Made by a program: the position numbers and the translations under genes
Part shown: piece by piece, positions 36,041-45,188 of the stretch
How positions within the stretch are numbered: position 1 is the stretch's first letter
How the letters are laid out: each line of letters opens with the position of its first letter
The notes under the pieces: generated by a model
Databases searched by the model: none
Told to the model about the DNA's origin: nothing
Seen by the model: the letters and a program-made list of their open reading frames with translations, nothing else
From: Lunularia cruciata
Lineage: Eukaryota; Streptophyta; Marchantiopsida; Lunulariales; Lunulariaceae
Direction: 5' to 3'
Length of the DNA: 64,000 bases
Assembly (NCBI GenBank): GCA_948567375.1
Contig: OX419761.1
Location: 2,916,501 to 2,980,500, forward strand

Positions 36041-36708
36041 TTGTGGCACTTTAGAGTCTATGTATGACTTATGTGTGAGTTGTGCTTTTATAGTGTATGA
36101 TGTTGACAGCAATGTATGTTGTGTAGCGATGTATATACGCACGACAGCTGTCACGCCATTTGTAGTTCCGCATCTAGATGCTCGGACACTGGAGTTCCAG
36201 TGATGGTAGTTAGAGTTATTCTAGCTGTTTCTTAGGGACTACTTTCCGATGGTTAGATTTTGTGTTCGGGGTACTGACTTCACGGTGGGGCCCACTATCA
36301 CTTTGCACCGTTTGCACCGTCGAGTGTGCCGTCAGCGGGACCGTTAGGGTTTCAGGGCTAGCTCGAGTCCAGGGGGTATAGTTTCGAAGTGAGCTCCAGA
36401 GAGCTCACTTCTCTGATGTTGAGCCTTCGAGTTCCTGGCTATGGTGGACAGAGGCCGGCAAGCGTCACCTGGATTCTCTATGCTTGAGTGGGTGTGGCTT
36501 GACTGTAATCAGTGCCCAGTTGTTGGCAGTTTATAGAGTGACAGATCAAGTACTGATCTGAGTTGAGTTGAGTTGAGTTGAGAGTGTTAAGCAATCTGAT
36601 TATTGTGGCACTTTAGAGTCTATGTATGACTTATGTGTGAGTTGTGCTTTTATAGTGTATGATGTTGACAGCGATGTATGTTGTGTAGCGATGTATATAC
36701 GCACGACA
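36041..36708 (+). repeat. Split direct repeat: beta1, alpha2, beta2
   Basis: beta1 (36041-36147) and beta2 (36603-36709) are 107 bp each with one visible difference (agcaatg versus agcgatg). alpha2 (36149-36602) matches 26792-27243. The beta1-alpha2 joint reads gacagctgtc, a perfect 10-bp palindrome made of the element's two ends (GACA and TGTC) with two bases between. alpha2 is cut after gatta and beta2 follows at once. The element ends at the last CA of beta2 (36708). Confidence 0.8.
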
Positions 36709-37042
36709 GAGGCCCACAATGTGTGTATAGTTTGCTAAGGAGGGAAATACACAACTTTGCATGGCCAAAATAGTAGATAAAAGAGCTCTAAAGTGAACCA
36801 AGGCAAACAAAGGTCCACCTAAAGGATCTCCATGTTATGTACCAGGAATTGACTCCCAAACTGTGACTCTTTCTTGTGACCACCCATGTTGGTAGTAAAA
36901 GGAAGCAAGAGAGCCATAGAATGACCACACAAATGAATGAGACTCGCCAAGGATCTCCCTAAAGATGGATGCCCAAGGGATGGTATTAAAAGCATTCTCA
37001 ACATCCACTCGTAGGACAACCCACTTTGGATGGATATCTAGG
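36709..37042 (-). pseudogene. LINE-like minus-strand copy, continued (RT motifs A and B)
   Basis: This continues the LINE copy interrupted at 26791. The minus-strand reading includes DVENAFNTIPWASIFREI and the TFVCLG-type stretch ahead of it in the plus copy. Its sequence joins the left half without loss, apart from the duplicated GAGG. It is interrupted again at 37042 by a solo LTR. Confidence 0.8.
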
Positions 37043-37635
37043 TGTAATACTTTGAGGACAAGAGAACTCTCCAATAGAGATACAAGAGAGAAAACACAAG
37101 ATTCACACTCAATCTTCCAATGCCCAAAGGAACACTTTCTCTTTATTATATAGCAAAGAGATCCACTCAAAGGAAGCTCCATCCTTGGATCAAATACATG
37201 GATTGGTGACCTGTCAATAAGCTCCATCCTTGGATTAGTTGTTTGGATGGGTGACATGTCAGTCCTTGTACTATCTAGTTGGTCAAATGAGTTTGACCAA
37301 AGAGAATCTTTAGGGAATCTTCCCATAAAGAGCTCATAATTACATGGGTGAGGTACCATTGGAAAGCTCTTGATGAGACAAATCATAGGGAGCAGAAGGC
37401 AAGCCATTATTAATTGAGGAGGTTTTGCTCATTTTTGAGGCCTAATTCATTTGTTTATGCCTCCAAAATTGGCTCTAAAGTTTTTAGGCTATTTTTGGCT
37501 TTTGCCCTATTAGTAGAAGTACTCTTTTGGTGACACCTTTGTTTGATCTACCTAGCCCATTGTATACAACATCCTTCTAGATGTTACCAAGCCAATTTTC
37601 ACCTCTAAATAATATGTCTAGCTACTTGTATTACA
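37043..37635. repeat. Solo LTR with 5-bp target duplication CTAGG
   Basis: The 593-bp sequence starts TGTAATAC and ends GTATTACA, an 8-bp inverted pair with TG and CA ends. It is flanked by CTAGG at 37038-37042 and 37636-37640. Removing it restores the LINE reading. No internal coding sequence is present, so this is the remnant left by recombination between two LTRs. A 19-bp stretch (aagctccatccttggat) occurs twice within it. The strand of the parent element is unknown. Confidence 0.75.
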
Positions 37636-38110
37636 CTAGGAGTGCCTTGATGCCTAAAGAAATAGCCTTGCAACCTCCAAGTGTAACTACTCCAAACTGA
37701 TGTAGACTGAGGTGCTCTCAAAAGTGAGATCCATGTTGAAGGACAATGGCACGACTAACCAAACACAAAAAGATCTAACACTTGACTAATTGACATAAGA
37801 ATATCTCCCCTTGCTACTATTGCAACCACTTGAAATAGCTTGATAAATCCACTAGAAGGATCATATGCTTGAAAGAAATCTCTAAGATGCTCATATACCA
37901 TCCATGAAAAGCCTCCTAAGGAGAGCAAGAGATAGTGCACAAATCTTGTGCAAAAAGTGATGTATCAAGACATGGAAGTTGCTCAAGTTGATAATCAAAG
38001 ACCTCTAATGATACTCCTTCTCCTAGCATAAGATGTAGTGAGCAGAGGAAAGAGATAGTCTTATCAATAGGACTAACCATTAACAAAGAGTGTAGCACTC
38101 ATACTGCTCT
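37636..38110 (-). pseudogene. LINE-like minus-strand copy, 5' part
   Basis: The LINE resumes after the solo LTR. The reading includes FFQAYDPSSGFIKLFQVVAI, homologous to the plus copy near 20890-20960, and runs on beyond the part kept there. It is lost near 38110. Confidence 0.65.
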
Positions 38111-39240
38111 ACACTAAACTCTCCTACGTGACCCAATGTCATACACCGTCATAATCAAGTGAACACTATGGTATCTTCTGGCAAAATCTGTCTTCTAAAA
38201 CATGTAGCCCTAACCAACTCTTCATGCAGGGCAGCTTAATCCCTCACTTAGAATTGATGAAATCTACTAGTCTATGCCTTACACGTCCCATTCTAGCATA
38301 ACAAAGGCACCTTCAAAGGAGTAAGAGGAATAAGAACCATGGTAACTTGTCCAAGAGATCATGTGCCAAACAATCAAATGGTAGACAAAAAGCCTGTCCA
38401 TGCTCATCATGGAGTGTATGAGGTAGCATATGGAAAAGTATGGACATGAAAACTAGTCTCAAATAACTCCAAGATACAACCCACTTGAGATGATAACCAC
38501 TCCTATGACTTGATTGGTGTCCTTAGAATGATCAACAAAGAGATAAAAGAAGCATGCGTAACCTTGAGTGTCATTGCAGTTGATGTGGTCACTTGTCGTG
38601 AGCATCCTAAATGGTCCAGTTATAATCCTTGTACATCCTTCACACATGGGTCTTTGCACCTTGCAAGGTAAAGCGTCGATGACACACCGAGCATCATGTA
38701 TCCCAAGCCACTCTAGGCGGGCTCACATGGGGAAGTGTAGCCATGGCTAGCACATGAATAACAATCATAACACACAATTTTACTCTCCCTATCTCCACGC
38801 ACTTGCAAATGACAACCCTTCACATCCCAACTCACATGAGTAAATTCTATCTCTCCAAACCCTACATATTTTAAATTATCCTAACTTTCAATTCTCATTA
38901 AAAATTTTTTCAAACTAAATTCCCATGGAACTCAAGCATGAATATCAAAAGATTAGAAATGAAAATTCTAGACTCATCACTCTCAATGTGAAGTAATCAT
39001 TCTAAATCCTACAAAAACCTCAAAGTACTCCTAACTTTTTATTCAATTCTCCATAGCCTTCAATCTAAATACCAATAGAACCAAAATTGAAAAACAAACA
39101 GAATCTACTATTCACTTGTATGATGTATAAAGGTGAGCTCTCTTAAACTCTAGAATATCCTACCATTGGTAGCCTCATTTCTCCTCTCCCATTCCTTCAT
39201 GGATGGAACCTTAATGGAACATATGATTTTAAGACAAAAG
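38111..39240. other. Unassigned transposon-rich spacer
   Basis: The minus strand at 38459-38659 encodes a Cys-containing stretch (MCEGCTRIITGPFRML and onward) that looks like diverged protein-coding sequence, but I cannot name its family. The remainder is AT-rich with no supported feature. Confidence 0.4.
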
Positions 39241-39990
39241 CCGACCACATAGAACACAACAAGGATGGGAAGACCCCATCAAGCCGTACAAGAGAGAGAC
39301 AAAAGAGGTAGATTGGAGCTAGGCCCCAATAGTATCAATATGAGAAATTTTGCCTACTGCACCTAAGATGTCCGAGCTATGCAAGTTATAAGGTCTACAA
39401 ATTACCGGAGCATCCGAAGAAACATTACCTAAAGTGATTGCTCTCCTATGGATTGTATTGGCCAATGTTCTTTGTAGAGCAATGGACACACGTTATCTAA
39501 TGTATGCTTACAAAATATGAGAATGAGAGTGGTACCCCTAGCATCTAATATGATATGCTCCTGCACACTCTTGACAAATGTGTTGAACGCCATGTCCATC
39601 ACTCCATATAACTTCAAGGCTAGAGGAACAAGATATGACCAAGTTGCCTACTCCTATACTTGGAGACCTTGCATGCTGTAGCACCACTTGTTGCACGCAC
39701 ATCCAAGAGGATGAGTAATCACTCCTCCCAAAATTACATTACATGTAAAGTTTATAACCACAACATACACCATTATCATTTGATCATGTCATGCAAAGTA
39801 TAAACCTGCACGGACACATTGCAGCCTTTATAACCACCTCATACAACATTATCACTTGTTGCTCATCCAAGAGGATGAGTAATCACTCTTCCCAAACTTG
39901 CATTACATGTTGGGTTTATAACCACAACATATATCATTATCATTTGATCATATCATACCAAGTACAAATCTGCTTTGACACGTGGCCCGA
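39241..39990 (-). pseudogene. LINE-like 3' fragment with internal tandem repeats
   Basis: It starts with the LINE 3' end (catcaagccgtacaagag at 39278 and ggagctaggcccc near 39317) and runs into the C-terminal domain (39429-39617). From about 39690 a segment of roughly 140 bp (catccaagaggatgagtaatcact) is repeated at 39690, 39830 and 39863, partly truncated. No intact frame remains. Confidence 0.65.
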
Positions 39991-40419
39991 CGCAATGATT
40001 TTCACAACCCCGTGAAGCTCTACCACCATCGTCGGTCCACGTTCAACTTTACTCATATTGCCTCCTTCACCCGTTTTAGACACCCTCGGACCAACAAGGG
40101 GAACTGCATACCTTTGAAGCAAACGGCGGCTACGGTACATAGTGATCAATCCTACCGCGTACTTGCCAGCTCGGCGTTAGCGAGAAAGAGAGCCATGGTC
40201 GAAGCAGCACTTGCAGCTGCGAGGGATGCGAGACAGAGCAGTCACATTCTCGATCGATCATCGGATGCACTTGGAAGAAAATTCAACTTTGTATTCATGA
40301 GAAGGATTGGAGACGCCGTTAAATTTAGGTAGCACACTGGCCCCGTTCCAGCTCCCATTCTCTTACCTAAGGAATAAATCTATTTCGATTTCGGAGCATA
40401 AGGGGGTTAGAGTGCAAGC
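39991..40419. other. 5' flank and probable promoter/5' UTR of TRAPPC2L
   Basis: This covers the change from LINE sequence to higher-GC host sequence upstream of TRAPPC2L. A 116-codon plus-strand open frame (39982-40332) is present, but it begins in LINE sequence and matches no family I know. Confidence 0.45.
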
Positions 40420-42897
40420 ATGATCGTGTGTGTGGCTGTTGTTGGACAGCAGGTATGTGCACTCGTCTTCTCTGAATTTTTGTAAGTGCGCTTGAGAGGT
40501 TCTCTCCTGTATGCCGAATCGGTGTCGTCCCGCATTTCAGATCTCTCGCTGTTTATCCAGATGGGAGATGATTGAAATTCCAAAGGATAAGCGCATGATG
40601 CTCAATGCACCATCTCGGACTTAGGCAGCTGGCGTGATCCTTGTGTTGAAATATCGTAGTCCCATACATTTATAGCTACCATAGCTTGGCTCATGTTAGC
40701 AGGTTATTCAGCTTGGCTTTATTCGATTTCATGGGAGCGTATTAACTTGGTACGACTTGATTTTTCAGAACAATCCTCTCTATCTGCAGAGCTTCACGAA
40801 CGGCGATGATGCTTTGAAGTTCCACTACATAGTTCACTGTTCTTTGGATGTAATTGATGAAAAAGGTAACGGCAGATCGTCTTGCATCCTCGTTTCGAAA
40901 ATTTTGCGATTGGTTGGATTCTATACCAACCCTAAGCACATCTTCTCATCCTTCATGGTGCTGTCCTTGGTTGCTCATCAACTTATGAGATAGCATTTCT
41001 GTAAACCGAAACATTGTCTTGATATTATCTCTGTTTTCTGTTAGTCAGCAGCGAGCATGCACAGAGTTCCTCTGTTCTGCATGTGATCTCTTAGGAACAA
41101 GAGGCTAGGTTCAAAGAGGGGAGGAGCTAAAATTTGCTTCTCCTTCATATTTATTTCTAGTGGTTAATTCCAGGAAGATTTTGCAATGAGGATCCCTCAA
41201 ACCCTGGTCATCCGACCTCTGGTTATCACCGCGTTTTGGGGAGTTATGTATCGTATGTGCTGAATTCGAGAGCCGTCTGTACTGGATCCCAGAGTTTGGA
41301 TTCGAGAGCGGCTTTCGTCAGCATGGACTCTACTTGAATGTCTCAAGAGAATTCGAGAGACCGATCGAGGCAAACTAATCGAAGAAAAGAGAATGAACTT
41401 GTTGAGAGAAACTGTGAGAGACGTCGAGATAGAGACGGGAGAGATTGACACTGATAGAGCTCAACTTTAATCTATTGAGTTTGGGCTAGTCTCGATTAGA
41501 TTGAAATCGAGCGAAGGAGTGGAGAGAGAAGAGAAAGAGATTGGTTTGGTTCGCCACAGAAGATATCGTCTCAAGAGATTGGGATGGTCACAACTGGATT
41601 GGTGGAGAGAAATCGAGGGAGTTTTGAGAGAACGATTGGATACACTATGAAATGGAAGTAGGAACTTTCCTTACGTTAATTCAGCATTTTCTACAGCTCA
41701 AAGGCAGTAGAGTTCACTTTAATTGCGTGAACTGTATTATAATCGCGCAGGCCCGTCGAGACCAGTGTATTCATATTTCAAATTTAACCTGAGTTAAACT
41801 TCGGGGTTAACATAGATCCTTATTGTAAATGGATGTAGTATATTCTCTAGTTTCTGGTGCGACGTTCAAGAGAGATAATCATGATGAGGATTTACCCGCC
41901 AGTATTATTTTTTGACTCCACGTCTAATTGTGCACCAACTAATGTTTTTCTGTTTTCGGCAGTGAGCAACCCTAAGAAATTGGGCGTGAGCTTGAACGAG
42001 ACTTTCCTTGGACTCCTGTATCCAACTGAAGACTACAAAGTGTATGATGTCTTGCCGAACGCTCCTGATTGGTTTGCTGTATTACGTTTTCTATTGTCAA
42101 GCTCTTTGTGCAGAAATGTTCAAGGTAGAGACACCAGAGAATAACATCTTCTGCTGTGATACGTTATACAGTATTGGCCCGTGGGGCTTATTGGTATGTC
42201 AACTTCTGTTTAAAACCTCTCGCTGTGAGGACTTGGTCACTTCGGAGGAAAGAAACGGTGTCCGTCAACCTGACGTCTGATCCAATCTGATCGCTTCTGA
42301 GTTGCGAGAATTAAATAATGTCTGGAATTTAACTTGGAATGTGCAGCTTCGGTTACTTGAGCAACACCAAGATCAAGTTTATACTAGTGACAACCGATCA
42401 GGACCTGAGGGATGCGGATGTCAGGAATGTAAGTCACTCAATTCTTTATCATAATTGCTCACTATATTTAATCGTAAATAATGAAAAACCTACTGAGTCA
42501 AATGGATACTTTTTAATTCTCATCAGGACATACTTGTAGTACTGGCCTGGATCACTTGGTCTAGGAGAATCAAGAAAATCTGCTTCTTCGGAGAGCTTAA
42601 AGGACAAATCATTCCCGTAGGAGTTCACATGGCACTGGGGACTTCAGCAGGGAAGGATAGGTTCAACTTCGGAAATCGATATCCTGCCAATTTGTTCTTG
42701 TGTAGCCTGTCAGCCTGCCGTACGCGGTAACTGGTATTTGTGATTGCTCTTTGCAGTTTTTCAGACGTTTCCATGCAGCTTACGTAGACGCAGCGTCGAA
42801 CCCGTTTCATGTTCCTGGGAAGAGGATCACATCTCCTGCATTTGCCGAAAGGGTGAGCAGCATAGTGAAGGCTTTTGGCGCTAGCCCAGCCCCGTGA
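40420..42897 (+). CDS. TRAPPC2L: TRAPP complex subunit TRAPPC2-like
   Basis: This is a longin-fold subunit of the TRAPP vesicle-tethering complexes acting at ER-Golgi and Golgi membranes. Five exons join in frame: 40420-40452, 40769-40865, 41963-42041, 42347-42428 and 42757-42897, giving 143 residues, the usual family length. Conserved stretches include MIVCVAVVGQQ, FHYIVHCSLDVIDEK, LGLLYPTEDYKV and GYLSNTKIKFILVTTDQDLRDADVR. The last exon has FFRRFHAAYVDAASNPFHVP. All introns are GT-AG and the exon phases agree. The start is the only ATG that opens the conserved N-terminal strand. The stop is TGA. The intron before exon 3 (about 1.1 kb) holds no recognisable insertion. Confidence 0.95.
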
Positions 42898-43641
42898 TGA
42901 AAGATTATCTACTTAGGCACTATTCCACAGCAGATATTGACAGCTCAAAGGGTACGCATAGCGCAGAGTTTCATACAACAATGCGGCTTGGGAGTATGAA
43001 GTGAAAAGTACATGAGCTGGGTCCACGCTGGTACCCTATGAATTTTCCCAACTGGCTCACTTGTAGGGGAGGTTGTACTTGAAGATCCCATGTTATTCCT
43101 TAGCTTCCTCGCTAGTCGTTTCCCCATTTGAGGTTGTAAGAGCTGGATTGTAAATAAATCATTTGCTACTTTTCACAAGCTTGCACGAGAACTTTGGTAT
43201 ACTATTCTCCTCCCACATGTAGTTCTCGACAATAATTGCAACTCATTGGGGTTCTCTTGCAACCTCTTTAGTGCAGGACTTCACGTCTCCTAGGGTGTTG
43301 TTGAAGACCTCAAACTGAAGTGTAGCAGTGTAACAGTCCAAGCCGTTGAATGCCTGAGTACAGAGTGCAAGTTGGGTGCCACTTTACGGATACAAGGACT
43401 TGGTTTTATACTTCTACGTGATAGCGACGGTAACCAATACTCTGGCACAGGAAAAGAAAGTTTTCTCCTCTTAATATTATATGATTTCTGATCAGCAGAA
43501 GTCTCGTATATACAAACACGTGCAACGCATAAAAGTTGATGCCTTTTGCTGAGTGAGATGGACCAATTCATTACGTCTACTGTCTTTAATTGCGCGAGTA
43601 TTGAAAGGAGAATAAGTCCTGTGGCGAAGGAAATGCTGGAG

Positions 43642-43849
43642 AGGCTTTTGCATTGAAATGGAACCCTGTGAAAGAAAACTAACAGGGGATATTATTACAG
43701 GCTCCTTCTGCATGTTGAGTGAAGTCAATGTCTAATGCTCATCGGAAGGCTTTTGCATTGATATGCTACCCTGTGAAGGAAACCAACAGTGGACATTATT
43801 ACGCTCTCCACCTGCATGTTGAGTAATTCACTGTCTAATCCTCATCGGA
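43642..43849. repeat. Tandem duplication, two units of about 105 bp
   Basis: Unit 1 (43642-43746) and unit 2 (43747-43849) both run from aggcttttgcattga to ctcatcgga with about 85-90 percent identity by eye. Neither contains a conserved reading frame. Confidence 0.8.
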
Positions 43850-44651
43850 AGTATCAAAGACGGAAAAGAAGTACATGGAACCAAGCACGTGGAGACTCAG
43901 ACATTTGATTCTAACTCTTCCTGGAATGCGCGGACTGAGGAAATTAATTGAATAAGTTCTATTTCCTCTGCTGTGATAAATAACGTCAATAGAATTGAAG
44001 GAACGAATACTTGCACGAATTTTAAGAGTTGGAGCACTCCGCTCAATATCACCCGTCAGCATAAGTTGAAGCTTTCCCGAAACGCATGCCACTAGCTACT
44101 TTCAAACTCTCGATCAGTGATATCAACGGCACATGTCACCTCACATGTGCGAGATACTACAGCACGTCGAGCTATTCTTTAAAGGGCAAAACTCTATCTA
44201 TTGTTCCTTCCTCAAAGATCCAATGATTCCTCCAAGAATCCAACGTTCCCTTCCATTTCCCCCTTGTCCTCAGGTTACAGAGACCACACCTGTAGGCTGG
44301 AGAATCTACCATCACTTCGATGCTTCAAGACTAGAATGACGACAAGAACCCCACAGATGAGAAAACCCCCCATGAGAAGCAACGATGCCGGGGTGATTGA
44401 CTTACATACTATAGGATGGAGTACCAGGCACTCGTGGCTGCAAGATACTCGCACATGGCAAACAAGAGAATTCTCTCCTTCGAAACGACAGAAAAGAGCA
44501 CAAGAGGACAGAGTACTGTAAGGACAGGCGTACTTCATTCTAGAGCAAGCACTGAAAACAAACGAAACAAAACATTTTCTTAAAGATAAAAGGGAGAAAA
44601 TTAGTGGATTCCTCCCTCACATTTGGGAGAGATTCCACCAGATTAAGGAGT

Positions 44652-44790
44652 TTATTAGTTCTTGGCGGATTAGTTCTTGGTGGATTCGGAGTTGAGATAT
44701 GTTAAAGGGGGTATATATAGGCGGTGGAGAGCCTTAGAAGAAGAAGAAGCAGACTAGAAGAAGAAGAAGCAAACGAGAAGAAGAATGAGA
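44652..44790 (+). promoter_or_regulatory. TATA-like box and GAAGAA tract upstream of ZDS
   Basis: gtatatatagg lies at 44709-44719, followed by a purine tract built of agaagaagaagaagc units (44737-44790). Just upstream ttagttcttgg occurs twice (44654 and 44671). It could be the ZDS promoter or the core of an old solo LTR. The distance to the ZDS start (about 470 bp) leaves this open. Confidence 0.35.
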
Positions 44791-45188
44791 TGTGGTTTAG
44801 GCCTCACTTTACGGAAAAACTGTCCGCCACCCCCACCTCCATTTGACTAGGACCGCTGCCTCCTTGGCTCGTTCCCTCACCAGTCTACTGCTGCCGCTGC
44901 CTAGAGCTGGGAGTGGTCTCCTTCTAGTCTGCCGTTCCATCTCGATAAACCTCGGGGGACACTCTCCGAGTTTCTTAAAGAGGTGAGAAGAGACAGCAGG
45001 CAGAGACAAGATGAGTGAGGGCAGTTTCTCCTCTCCTCTGTAACTGGTGTTCCAAGTAGGAATTGGATGTCCTGTGGTCATTATTTCTGGACAGAGCTGG
45101 AAACAGGGAATTGGGAGCAGCTGAGCTATGAGAAATTAAATTCAGCAAGAATTGAGGATTGATTCTGTGGCAATCAAAAAGGGAGAAA

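Larger units (their letters stand above)
26792..36708 (+). mobile_element. Ty3-type retrotransposon carrying a DNA methyltransferase and a PHD finger
   Basis: The element is 9.9 kb, starts TGTCACGCC, ends GCACGACA and is flanked by a GAGG duplication inside a LINE copy. Order: left terminal region (26792-28147), primer-binding site (28157), one long frame for Gag, protease, methyltransferase, RT, RNase H, integrase and PHD finger (28775-35872), purine tract (36031-36040), then beta1-alpha2-beta2 repeats (36041-36708). The frame has five TAG stops and no visible frameshift. The alpha repeats differ by about nine substitutions in roughly 450 bp, so the insertion is fairly recent. A related left end lies at 8523-9398. 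Confidence 0.9.
42898..45188. other. Intergenic region between TRAPPC2L and ZDS
   Basis: It holds the TRAPPC2L 3' flank, a 105-bp tandem duplication (43642-43849) and the ZDS upstream region. No further gene could be supported on either strand. Confidence 0.5.

Noticed and set aside
37043-37635. DNA transposon with GTGTAATAC terminal inverted repeats and a 3-bp duplication
   Set aside because: The TG...CA ends with a perfect 5-bp CTAGG duplication fit a solo LTR better.
39982-40332. 116-codon plus-strand open frame upstream of TRAPPC2L
   Set aside because: It starts in LINE-derived sequence, has a chance-like composition and matches no family I know.
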